64,000 nt of DNA from Thermoplasmata archaeon (lineage in GTDB: Archaea; Thermoplasmatota; Thermoplasmata; Thermoplasmatales; Thermoplasmataceae), in assembly GCA_021797735.1 (NCBI GenBank), contig JAJZZE010000045.1, positions 1 to 64,000 of the forward strand. The letters run 5' to 3'. How positions within the stretch are numbered: position 1 is the stretch's first letter; each line of letters begins with the position of its first letter. Of this stretch, positions 18,024 to 26,352 are shown in pieces. A program made the position numbers and the translations under genes. Under the pieces are notes generated by a model. That model had not been told where the DNA came from. It did not search any database and saw nothing but the letters and a program-made list of their open reading frames with translations.

Positions 18024-19205
18024 ATGGAGAAAATAAAAAATATAGATATTTATGAGCTTGGCTCTCCAGAGGAGAAATCATCACCATGGAGTTCAACAAT
18101 TTTAATACTGAAATTAACATCGAGTAACGGTAATATAGGATTCGGGGAAGCACCAACAACATTGATGACACTGCCGGTAAAGGAAAGCCTAAGGGAAGTT
18201 TCAAGAATTTTTCAGGACAAAAACTATTTTAACATTGAAAAAAACTTAAGGGAGTATTATAGAAATGCATTTTATTTATCAAAATCAATAGAGGAAACTG
18301 CAGCATTAAGTGCGTTTGAAATTGCATCATGGGATTTAATAGGAAAGGATCTGGGTGCACCGATATACAATTTAATTGGTGGGCAATTTAATGATAAAAT
18401 AAAAGCATATTCCAATGGCTGGTATTCTGATTGTGTTGAGCCAGAGGATTTTGTTAATAAGGCAAGGGCACTGGTAAACAAAGGCTATAAAGCCTTTAAA
18501 TTCGATCCATTTGGGAACAATTACGATAAAATCTCAAACGATGGTTTAAGAAAGGCAGTTAATATTGTTGGGTCTATGAGAGATGCTCTTGGAGAGGATG
18601 TGGATTTACTGATAGAATGCCATGGTAGATTTTCGACAAAGTATGCAATAAGGGTTGGTGAGGCACTGGACGAATTTAATCCAATGTTTATAGAGGAGCC
18701 AATACATCCAGAGATGGAACTTGGATTATACGAATTCAAAAAATATGTTAATACTCCCATAGCACTGGGTGAAAGATTGCTAAACAAGGAGGATTTTGCA
18801 AGGTACATTTCCAGTGGAATGGTGGATATAATACAGCCAGATATTACAAATTCCAAGGGAATTTTAGAGGCAAAAAAAATTGCGGCAATAGCAGAATCAT
18901 TTGGTACTCCGGTAGCCTTCCACAATGCTTTTGGTCCGGTTCAGAGTGCTGCAACAGTAAATGTCGATTATGCGATACCAAATTTTATAATACAGGAAAG
19001 CTTTGAGGAGTCCTGGCCGGAATGGAAGAAAAAATTATTTTCTGGTTATGGTGTAAATAATGGATATTTTGAATTATCAGGCAAACCAGGTCTGGGTATA
19101 ACTGTAGATGAAAAACTACTCGAAAAAAGCAGGGTTGAAGGGATGGAGCCACTTGGCAATGAACCCCCATGGGTTGTTTCAGGCACCTATTCCAAATCAT
19201 CATAA
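18024..19205 (+). CDS. Enolase-superfamily sugar acid dehydratase, probably D-gluconate dehydratase
   Basis: 393 residues of the mandelate racemase/muconate lactonising family. The N-terminal capping domain is followed by a TIM barrel with GYKAFKFDPFGN, LIECHGRFS (first metal ligand region), FIEEPIHPE, ALGERLLNKEDF, DIIQPDITNSKGI and PVAFHNAFGPVQSAATV. Thermoplasmatales use an enzyme of this type to dehydrate D-gluconate to 2-keto-3-deoxygluconate in the non-phosphorylative Entner-Doudoroff pathway, which fits the KFDPF signature; galactonate or another sugar acid cannot be excluded. It stands alone, 46 bp after the ATPase operon. Confidence 0.8.
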   Translation: MEKIKNIDIYELGSPEEKSSPWSSTILILKLTSSNGNIGFGEAPTTLMTLPVKESLREVSRIFQDKNYFNIEKNLREYYRNAFYLSKSIEETAALSAFEIASWDLIGKDLGAPIYNLIGGQFNDKIKAYSNGWYSDCVEPEDFVNKARALVNKGYKAFKFDPFGNNYDKISNDGLRKAVNIVGSMRDALGEDVDLLIECHGRFSTKYAIRVGEALDEFNPMFIEEPIHPEMELGLYEFKKYVNTPIALGERLLNKEDFARYISSGMVDIIQPDITNSKGILEAKKIAAIAESFGTPVAFHNAFGPVQSAATVNVDYAIPNFIIQESFEESWPEWKKKLFSGYGVNNGYFELSGKPGLGITVDEKLLEKSRVEGMEPLGNEPPWVVSGTYSKSS

Positions 19206-19333
19206 AGAGACTGTACAGCACACTGATAATATTACCATGCTATACATAGAATTTATTTGAAATATATTTAAAATATATTTAAAATTCATGATTTAAAAAT
19301 TATATAAAATAATTTATTTTGGGGATTATAAAC

Positions 19334-19888
19334 TTATTTTTTAAGCTGTATTGAAAGATTAACAAGATTCTGTAATAATTCTTTCATAAGTTTTTTTGTC
19401 ATCTCATCCTTTAATTTGCCATTTTCATCAAATTTTTGCTGTGCGAATGTAACAAAAACTTCAGGTCTATTAACAGGAACCATATTTAAAAATGTAAAAA
19501 CCTGCCTTAAATGGTACTGTGCCCTTGCACCACCTACCATACCTATAGAGGCACTGACTATTGCAACGGGTTTGCCCTCAAATGCATTATCGGTATATGG
19601 CCTTGATGCTAAATCTATCACATTTTTTAAAAATCCGGGTATTGAATAGTTATATTCCGGTGTTGATATCAAAATTCCATCGGACTTTTTAATTCTGTTT
19701 TTAAAGTTTTTCACATTTTCCGGGTAATCGTTTTCAAGATCCTGATTGAACATGGGAAAATTATCGATACTTAATATTTCAAGTTCTGCATTTTCCGGCA
19801 TCAGATCCCTGGCCTCATTTAAAAGATATTTATTATATGACTCCTTTCTCAAACTACCGCCGAAACCCACTATTTTTATATTTTCCAT
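19334..19888 (-). CDS. NAD(P)H-dependent FMN reductase family flavoprotein
   Basis: 184 residues with a flavodoxin-like fold. The N-terminal GFGGSLRKESYNKYLL phosphate loop and ISTPEYNYSIPGFLKNVIDLASRP (FMN ring contact) are the family signatures, followed by KPVAIVSASIGMVGGARAQYHLRQVF. Members reduce quinones, chromate, azo compounds or free FMN. The partner and substrate here are unknown. It is a single gene on the minus strand, convergent with the dehydratase gene. Confidence 0.9.
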   Translation of the reverse strand: MENIKIVGFGGSLRKESYNKYLLNEARDLMPENAELEILSIDNFPMFNQDLENDYPENVKNFKNRIKKSDGILISTPEYNYSIPGFLKNVIDLASRPYTDNAFEGKPVAIVSASIGMVGGARAQYHLRQVFTFLNMVPVNRPEVFVTFAQQKFDENGKLKDEMTKKLMKELLQNLVNLSIQLKK

Positions 19889-19960
19889 AAAATGCGATTA
19901 ATTTTCTGTTAATAAGTTTTAGCTATACAGGAATATAGTTTAATGTAAATGACTTTAAAC

Positions 19961-21535
19961 TTATTTTATAAACCTAAACAGCCTGTCGTTGCCTGATGTG
20001 CGGTCATTGTATGGTAGGTGCCTCATAAGGTATTTTAATACGCCAAATTTATCAGGTATAATATCCAGAATATACTTCATTTCGTCCGTGCTTATTAGTT
20101 TAAAAGCTTTTATCTCTCCAATATATATAAGTAATCCAGCAATTATAAAGATAAAAACATAAAGCATGCTGTATGCAAAATGCTGCTGCAATTCAAATAC
20201 TGTAAAGAACATAATCAGTGATGCTGCCCATATCCGCACTATCCTGCCAACATCATAATTTGAAACCCTGAATTTCCTTGCATAATAATAGACAATCAAA
20301 AAGCTTACGGCGTTCATCGATGAGTATGATATAGCTGCACCAAGCAGGTAAAATCTCGGTATTAGAAGAATAGAAAGCCCTACATTAGATATCATAGACA
20401 TCCCGGCGGACATAACAAATATCCGGGTTTTTCTCACGCTGGATATCCCGGCTGAAAGCACAACAGAACCTGCAAAAATTGACGTGGAAAACATGATTAT
20501 CATCAACGGCATGTAACCATCTAGATATTCTGGACCTGCAAATACATATAAAATGGATCTGGAAAGTGCTGCTATTCCCAGGGCCGCTGGAACATAAAGC
20601 ATATATCCAATATTTAACAGCATTCTTATACTTTTATTAAACGCATCAATATTGTTTAATGAAAAAAATGAAGACAGTTTGGGTATTAATAAATTCGATA
20701 TTGGCATTATCATTATTGTGGCAGCAGATGCAACTACAAGGGCAAAGTTGTATATTCCAAGGTATGAAAGATTTATGAAATAGGATACAACGATCCTGTC
20801 AATATATGTAGCACTGGTATTCATTATTGATGCAAAAAACAACGGAACAGAATAAAATATTACGTTTTTGTAAGGTTCCACTGTCTTTTCCACATAACTA
20901 TTTTTGCCCAGTTTGAAATAGTATTTATAAACAAGCGATATAAAAAATATGGCATATATCATCTCAATTATTGCTATACCATAAAGAAGGTATACGGTGT
21001 CCTTTAACACAACCAAAAGTCCGAGCGGGAAGAAATATAAAAACACATAAAAAAATGTATATACTATAGAATATTTTTTGTACTGGTTTAATCCAAGAAG
21101 CATCGATGCAAAGACATTTATTATTACATTCATTGATATTGCAATACCTATTATTCTTACAGAAAGTATGTATTCCGTGCTGTGGAAAAACAGTATTGAT
21201 ACATAATAGGAAGAAAAATAAACAGATATATATGCAAGTCCCGCCAGCAGTATTGCCAGAAATGTCGTTCTGGTTATTAATTTTTTAATGATTTCATTAT
21301 TATTCCTTGCCAAATGGTATGATAAATAGTGCTGGAGACCATTCCCAAGCCCGAAAATAAAGACGGTTGTTAATATGTTCATTATTGCATATAATAATGA
21401 TATTGAACCAACAACGCTTACTGAAAGCATATGTGCAAGTGCAAAATAAAATATGGCAGATGAGATAAACATGCTGGATACAGCCGAATACTGAAATATA
21501 ACCCCTATGCTAAATGACTCTGTAAGGTCTGACAA
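19961..21535 (-). CDS. Polysaccharide/lipid-linked oligosaccharide flippase (MATE/MOP superfamily)
   Basis: 524 residues, nearly all membrane helices (12-14 predicted by eye). The N-terminal half resembles Wzx/RfbX-type exporters: repeated hydrophobic segments of about 20 residues, a TFIFGLGNGLQHYLSYHLARNN loop and a RIVVSYFINLSYLGIYNFALVVAS segment. Such proteins flip lipid-linked sugars for cell-surface glycans or protein glycosylation. No glycosyltransferase is next to it, so the substrate is open. Confidence 0.8.
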   Translation of the reverse strand: MSDLTESFSIGVIFQYSAVSSMFISSAIFYFALAHMLSVSVVGSISLLYAIMNILTTVFIFGLGNGLQHYLSYHLARNNNEIIKKLITRTTFLAILLAGLAYISVYFSSYYVSILFFHSTEYILSVRIIGIAISMNVIINVFASMLLGLNQYKKYSIVYTFFYVFLYFFPLGLLVVLKDTVYLLYGIAIIEMIYAIFFISLVYKYYFKLGKNSYVEKTVEPYKNVIFYSVPLFFASIMNTSATYIDRIVVSYFINLSYLGIYNFALVVASAATIMIMPISNLLIPKLSSFFSLNNIDAFNKSIRMLLNIGYMLYVPAALGIAALSRSILYVFAGPEYLDGYMPLMIIMFSTSIFAGSVVLSAGISSVRKTRIFVMSAGMSMISNVGLSILLIPRFYLLGAAISYSSMNAVSFLIVYYYARKFRVSNYDVGRIVRIWAASLIMFFTVFELQQHFAYSMLYVFIFIIAGLLIYIGEIKAFKLISTDEMKYILDIIPDKFGVLKYLMRHLPYNDRTSGNDRLFRFIK

Positions 21536-21689
21536 TGAATACTCAATAAAAACTTTGTTTAAAAACTTATCTATTAAAAACTAATTAGAAAATTGCATCT
21601 ACGCCAGAAAGTGTAATGCCATACGCTTATAGTTAAACATACCCTTTTCTGTAATGCACCTTAAATCATAAAAAACTCCCGTGAATAAC

Positions 21690-21813
21690 ATTCACGCTCC
21701 AGTTTCCCTTAAAAGTTTCATTACTGGAATCATGGAATTCCCACTGACGTGATATGCAGGTAATTTTCCATACCAAACTTACACCTGTTAGCCACATATG
21801 CCCCCGGCGTGCA
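21690..21813 (-). repeat. Solitary diverged copy of the group II intron 5' segment
   Basis: The reverse complement of 21757-21813 aligns with 1701-1757, the first bases inside the RT element. GCACGCCG at one end and GGCTAAC, TGTAAGTTTGGTATGG and AAATTACCTG are shared, with a few mismatches and one indel. Weaker similarity continues to about 21690. No reverse transcriptase sequence is nearby. It is therefore an intron or element fragment, or an independent conserved non-coding element. Confidence 0.65.
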
Positions 21814-21873
21814 CAGTTAATGATTGCCATGGTACTAAAGAAAATATTATTAATAAATAAACATTTAATACAT

Positions 21874-22365
21874 ATGAAAAACATTAACTTATTAATTCCA
21901 TCAAAGCACAACAATACTATTGTAAATAAACATGAAAATAAATTAGTATTCAGTATCGGATATGAAGGGATAAATTTTGATTATTTCCTTGAATTACTTA
22001 ACAAAAACAAAATAACACAGGTTATCGACATAAGGATGAATTCCTTTTCATGGAAAAAAGATTTCAGGAATAAAATTTTTGAAAATAATCTGGAAAAAAA
22101 CAACATTAAATATATACACATCACCAATTTAGGTGCACCAAAATGTATAAGAAATGAAATAAAAAATAATAATAATCCGGAAAAATTTTTTTCGGAATAT
22201 AAGATATTATTATCCAGGAATAAAGATTCTTTTGAATATTTAATGGAACTTTCAGGTGAGGAAAAGACTATAATTTTATGTGTTGAAAAGGATTATAAAT
22301 CATGCCACAGGAAGGCTATAGTTGATAAATTAAGAAAACATAATTTTAGTGTGATAAATATATGA
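21874..22365 (+). CDS. DUF488 family protein
   Basis: 163 residues from the ATG at 21874; the open frame extends 120 nt further upstream, but that part lies over the intron-like repeat and lacks family character. It has FSIGYEGINFDYFLELL, VIDIRMNSFSWKKDFRNKIF and the C-terminal CVEKDYKSCHRKAIVDKL, which are the DUF488 signatures. The biochemical role of the family is not established; its members often neighbour a gene of the kind broken just downstream. The stop overlaps that remnant's ATG (ATATGA). Confidence 0.85.
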   Translation: MKNINLLIPSKHNNTIVNKHENKLVFSIGYEGINFDYFLELLNKNKITQVIDIRMNSFSWKKDFRNKIFENNLEKNNIKYIHITNLGAPKCIRNEIKNNNNPEKFFSEYKILLSRNKDSFEYLMELSGEEKTIILCVEKDYKSCHRKAIVDKLRKHNFSVINI

Positions 22366-22540
22366 AACAAAAAAAGTCCTATTAACAGTAAAAGTCTATC
22401 CAGATAAATGGAGAAAATTGGTATACTGTGTTTGTATTGCAGGTATAACAGAAGATGGTGAATTGATTAGGTTATATCCCACGTTTATTGGATCTTTACC
22501 CGGTATATATGGAAGATCTTTATGGGATAGTACAACGTGA
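22362..22540 (+). pseudogene. Truncated and frameshifted partner of DUF488
   Basis: An ATG overlaps the DUF488 stop but leads to TAA after seven codons. In the frame reached by adding one A to the A7 run at 22369-22375, about 54 sensible codons follow (LLTVKVYPDKWRKLVYC, IAGITEDGELIRLYPTFIGSL) and then TGA at 22538-22540. The AGITEDGxxIRLYP motif matches the roughly 250-residue proteins commonly encoded next to DUF488 genes. This is thus an N-terminal remnant. A frameshift in a homopolymer could also be a read error, but the truncation would remain. Confidence 0.65.
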
Positions 22541-22687
22541 TAATATTTATTTATATATACTGAAACGTCCATGTATAATGCTCATAATTCATAAGATAGT
22601 TCCTGAACTCAGGTTTAAGTAAACAGCAGAACTTTACATTCGCAAACGTTAAAAAGAGTATATATACATAGATTGAATTTATATGCA

Positions 22688-24106
22688 ATGTTTATAGTCA
22701 GGTATTCCGAAATAGGTTTAAAGGGAGATAAAACAAGGAGAAATATGGAACAGATCCTCATTAACAACATACTCTCATGTTCAAAATCACATAATATTGA
22801 TTTAAAATACAGTAAAACTGATGGGAGGATATTTTTATACACAGACAATGACGATTTTCTATATGAAATACTGCCGAAAATATTCGGGATAAAATCATTC
22901 TCATATGCATATGAATACAAATTTGATAATATTGATACTATTGCCGCAATGGCCCGTGAAAAATTTTATGATTCAGTTAAAAACAGGAAATTTGCTGTGA
23001 TAGCAACGAGAAAGGGCGTGCATAGTTTTACTTCACGTGATATTGAAGTGAAAATAGGGGATGCGTTATATAATAATTCTTCCGGCGTTGACCTTGACAA
23101 CCCGGATATAAAAATTTATGCTGAAATCAGGGATAATAAATTATATCTATTTACAGAAAAAATTGGTGGTCCCGGTGGTCTGCCATTAAAATCAGAGGGA
23201 AAAGCAATATCACTGTTTTCCGGCGGTATAGATTCACCAGTGGCAACATATATGATAATGAAAAGAGGGGTTGCCTGCGACCTGTTATTCTGTTCCCTGG
23301 CACATCCAGCAGATACGGTTTATATGTTAAGGGTTGCAAAGAATCTTCTTGACCAATATTCCAGAGGTTATAACAACAGAATCTTCATACTTGATGGTTC
23401 AACCCTCATAACTGAAATAATAAAAAATCCAACCCATAAATTTTCAAATCTTATTTTTAAGGAATTATTATATGAATATGCCCAGAATCTGTGTATAGAA
23501 TACGGTTACAATGGGATAGTAACTGGTGAATCCATTGGCCAGGTTTCATCGCAAACCCCAGAAAATATAGAGGCTATGTCAAGAGATATACACTATCCAG
23601 TATACAGGCCACTGATCGGTTTTGACAAGGAGGAAACCATAAACTATTCAAAATCTATAAACCTGTATTTTTCTGACTCAATAGGTGAGTTCTGCTCTCT
23701 ATTTTCAAAAAATCCCGGTATTAAAGTAGCATATCACGATTTAAAAAAGGAAATGGATAAATTTGATCTGAATAAATATATCCATGAAATCATTGTTTTA
23801 AGGAAGGACAATATAGATTCATATATGAAATCAATAGAAAATAGATATGTTAATGATATCCCCGTCCACTGTAATATAATTGATTTAAGAAACAGTGATG
23901 ATTATGATAAATGGCATATAGCCAGTGCAGTAAATCTAAACATTAAGGATCTGGACAGTGTTATTGAACACGGTGATAGGGATAAAAACTATCTTTTCTA
24001 CTGTAAAAAGGGCCTGAACAGTGCCTATGCCGTATCGTTAATGCTGGAAAATGGGTACAGTGCATTTTATTCAACGGAAAAAAGTTTAAAAAAGATTAAA
24101 AATTAA
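22688..24106 (+). CDS. thiI: tRNA 4-thiouridine synthetase ThiI with rhodanese domain
   Basis: 472 residues from the ATG at 22688; a TTG 15 nt upstream is also in frame, but a GTATATATAC box at about 22658-22667 fits a leaderless start here. In order: N-terminal ferredoxin-like and THUMP domains (VRYSEIGLKGDKTRRNMEQ), the PP-loop SLFSGGIDSPVA, TGESIGQVSSQTPENI, and a C-terminal rhodanese domain with the sulfur-carrying Cys in YLFYCKKGLNSAY. It makes s4U in tRNA, and in some organisms supplies thiazole sulfur. The tail overlaps the convergent gene by 4 bp. Confidence 0.94.
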   Translation: MFIVRYSEIGLKGDKTRRNMEQILINNILSCSKSHNIDLKYSKTDGRIFLYTDNDDFLYEILPKIFGIKSFSYAYEYKFDNIDTIAAMAREKFYDSVKNRKFAVIATRKGVHSFTSRDIEVKIGDALYNNSSGVDLDNPDIKIYAEIRDNKLYLFTEKIGGPGGLPLKSEGKAISLFSGGIDSPVATYMIMKRGVACDLLFCSLAHPADTVYMLRVAKNLLDQYSRGYNNRIFILDGSTLITEIIKNPTHKFSNLIFKELLYEYAQNLCIEYGYNGIVTGESIGQVSSQTPENIEAMSRDIHYPVYRPLIGFDKEETINYSKSINLYFSDSIGEFCSLFSKNPGIKVAYHDLKKEMDKFDLNKYIHEIIVLRKDNIDSYMKSIENRYVNDIPVHCNIIDLRNSDDYDKWHIASAVNLNIKDLDSVIEHGDRDKNYLFYCKKGLNSAYAVSLMLENGYSAFYSTEKSLKKIKN

Positions 24107-24774
24107 ATGGTATATTTTATATATTTTTTATTTCCCACAGCGTCATTATAGTCCATATCCATGCCATTTTCCATTGTGAATTTATACAGTTTTTTCAATA
24201 ATGATTTTCTGGTTCTCTCTGCCTGCTTTTTTACTATTACTGTCTGAGTTTTTATATACCCCTCATTTCTTGGAAATGCTATTAATTTTGAAATAAAATC
24301 CGGGTATGCCAGCTGAAATATTTTTACCTGAACCCTGACGTATTCCGGTACTGGCTTTAGTGAAAAGCTTTTCATTTCATACATTATTTCATTGATATAG
24401 TCAACAAAATCCGGCTGTGCATATATGCCCACCTCACCGTTAATTATGATTAATCTCGTTCTATCCCTTAACAAACTGTTTTCGTACAGTTCACTTTTTT
24501 TGAATGCATTGATAAATCTCCAGCCCATGGCATAATAATTCTTTTTATCATTATTATTCAAAACTATACTGTTTTTGGTAAGTTCTGAATTTAACATAAA
24601 TGCAAAACCTTTCATGGCATTCATGCTTATATTCCTCTTAAACTCGGATCTGTAATTGTAATAATTCATCTGCGTTACGGTTTCATCAAGGCATTTACCG
24701 AGAATCATATTTATAGTATCCGATTTGAATTTAACAAAATTATTAACATATTTATGCGTCGCTATCACTTTCAT
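24103..24774 (-). CDS. Unrecognised protein with a PD-(D/E)XK nuclease-like core
   Basis: 223 residues. I do not recognise the family, but the middle reads GEVGIYAQPDFVDYINEIMYEMKSF, giving Asp122, Glu133-x-Lys135, followed by Gln149 (VRVQVKIFQLAYPD). This D-x(n)-ExK plus downstream Gln order is that of PD-(D/E)XK nucleases, especially Cas4/RecB-like ones. No four-cysteine cluster is present. The C-terminus is basic. The gene is the last of a minus-strand run superoxide dismutase - Ogg2 - this gene, with 4 bp separating it from ogg2, so a role in repair of oxidised DNA is a fair inference. Confidence 0.6.
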   Translation of the reverse strand: MKVIATHKYVNNFVKFKSDTINMILGKCLDETVTQMNYYNYRSEFKRNISMNAMKGFAFMLNSELTKNSIVLNNNDKKNYYAMGWRFINAFKKSELYENSLLRDRTRLIIINGEVGIYAQPDFVDYINEIMYEMKSFSLKPVPEYVRVQVKIFQLAYPDFISKLIAFPRNEGYIKTQTVIVKKQAERTRKSLLKKLYKFTMENGMDMDYNDAVGNKKYIKYTI

Positions 24775-24778
24775 ATTC

Positions 24779-25411
24779 TCACTTTAATATTTTATTTGTT
24801 GCTATTTTCCATAGGTATAAATCGAATATCCCGGGTTTTAATTTATAGCTTTTTGCTATTCTATTGAATATTTCCTCAGTTTCCAGATAATCATTTTTAG
24901 AATTTAATTTTACATTATCTATGTAATTATAATTCATCATAGTTTCCATTATATGTTTATCCAGTATGGCAAAATCAAATATGCCGGTATTCCTCAGGAA
25001 GTGTGATGCCTCTTTATATCCAATTCCCTTTATATTATTTACCAGATATTCCCTTACATAGTTTTTATCATTACTGGATAACAGTTCCTTTAAATCATCC
25101 ATTACAAATCTTGCATTTACTATATAATCTGATCTTTTATTATAAAACCTGTACTTTATTTTTTTCAGTTCGTCCTTTAATTTATCCAGGTCATATTCAA
25201 TAAATCCATCCATAATATATTTCTGCGTTTTTATTCCCATTTCAGCTGATGTATTGGCAGTTAATATACAGAAACTTAACTCTATAAATAATGACCTGTT
25301 ATCTGACTTGCCAACGTTCATAAAATCTACAATTCTATCATTTATCTTTTTATTATAATGGAGTCTTATCTCCCTTATTTTTTTAGAAAGCTCATCATTA
25401 AGTTCTATCAT
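24779..25411 (-). CDS. ogg: 8-oxoguanine DNA glycosylase/AP lyase (Ogg2 family)
   Basis: 210 residues, the length of archaeal Ogg2. It removes 8-oxoguanine from DNA and cuts the abasic site. It shows the helix-hairpin-helix NIKGIGYKEASHFLRNTG with the catalytic Lys, followed by the Asp-containing FAILDKHIMETMM. The N-terminal LSFCILTANTSAEMGIKTQKY matches the family start. It lies 19 bp downstream of the superoxide dismutase gene and 4 bp upstream of the nuclease-like gene. Confidence 0.92.
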   Translation of the reverse strand: MIELNDELSKKIREIRLHYNKKINDRIVDFMNVGKSDNRSLFIELSFCILTANTSAEMGIKTQKYIMDGFIEYDLDKLKDELKKIKYRFYNKRSDYIVNARFVMDDLKELLSSNDKNYVREYLVNNIKGIGYKEASHFLRNTGIFDFAILDKHIMETMMNYNYIDNVKLNSKNDYLETEEIFNRIAKSYKLKPGIFDLYLWKIATNKILK

Positions 25412-25430
25412 AAAAAATTAAAAAAAATTT

Positions 25431-26054
25431 TTATTCTCTCTTGAAAGCTTCGTATGTTCTCTTTGCCCTGTTAAGTCTCTTTTCAACAACTTTCCAGTTC
25501 ACGTTCTTCATAAATGCGTCCATGTATGGTGCTCTTTTTGCTCCATAATCCGTATAATATGCGTGTTCATAGACATCTAAGGGTAATATCATCAGGGCAT
25601 TCCATATTGCACTTGCACTGTGTATATCTGCTCCAACAACTCTTAATTTTCCGTAGTTTAAGTCAAATATTAAATGTGCCCATCCCCTGAATGCTGTTCC
25701 AACAGCCTTGAATAATTTTACAAAGTTATCATAGCCTCCAAAATCCTTATCTATCTGCTCTTTTACTGAAGTAGGGATTTCAACATGTTCTTTGCTCAAC
25801 GATTCAAAATAGTACTCATGTAGCATTGACCCATCATAGTTGAATGCTTCTTCAAGCTTCATCTCTCTTAAATCACTGTAATTCTGATTTGCTTTGCCCA
25901 GATCAACATCGGGTAGTTTTGACCATATTTCATTCAACTTTGTTACATATCCCTTATAATGGACATCAAAATGATAATCTATCTGCTGGTCTGATATGCC
26001 TTCCAATCCTCTTGGTTTTAATTTATCTTTTGCTTCCCACGTCTCTGCTGCCAT
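25431..26054 (-). CDS. sod: Iron/manganese superoxide dismutase
   Basis: 207 residues. It disproportionates superoxide in the cytoplasm. Metal ligands are visible at His28 (DYHFDVHYKGYV), His79 (SMLHEYYF), Asp160 and His164 (LPLDVYEHAYYTDYG). The usual DxWEHAY carries Tyr in place of Trp, as in many archaeal enzymes. First gene of the SOD-ogg-nuclease-like run; all three may be expressed together as an oxidative-damage unit. Confidence 0.95.
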   Translation of the reverse strand: MAAETWEAKDKLKPRGLEGISDQQIDYHFDVHYKGYVTKLNEIWSKLPDVDLGKANQNYSDLREMKLEEAFNYDGSMLHEYYFESLSKEHVEIPTSVKEQIDKDFGGYDNFVKLFKAVGTAFRGWAHLIFDLNYGKLRVVGADIHSASAIWNALMILPLDVYEHAYYTDYGAKRAPYMDAFMKNVNWKVVEKRLNRAKRTYEAFKRE

Positions 26055-26300
26055 AATAATCTTTTTGATATTATTTTATCATTTAAAAATTTATTGATAA
26101 TATTATAGCTTAAAATATAATAAATACCGTATAAATTATCATATATACAACCAGGGAGGTATGCAGTGCCAAATCGCAGTTAAAATTTATATATATTCAT
26201 ACTGCAGGTATAATTATCAACTATATTAATTCATAAAACTACATTATTTTCAAAAAAATAGAAGCCATTCTGTAAGGTATAGTAGAGTCTGACATTATGC

Positions 26301-26335
<35 letters not shown>

Positions 26336-26352
26336 TATATGATAATCTCTCT

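Noticed and set aside
22362-22540. Programmed frameshift at the A7 run
   Set aside because: The corrected frame still stops after about 58 codons, far short of the family length, so it is a remnant in any case.
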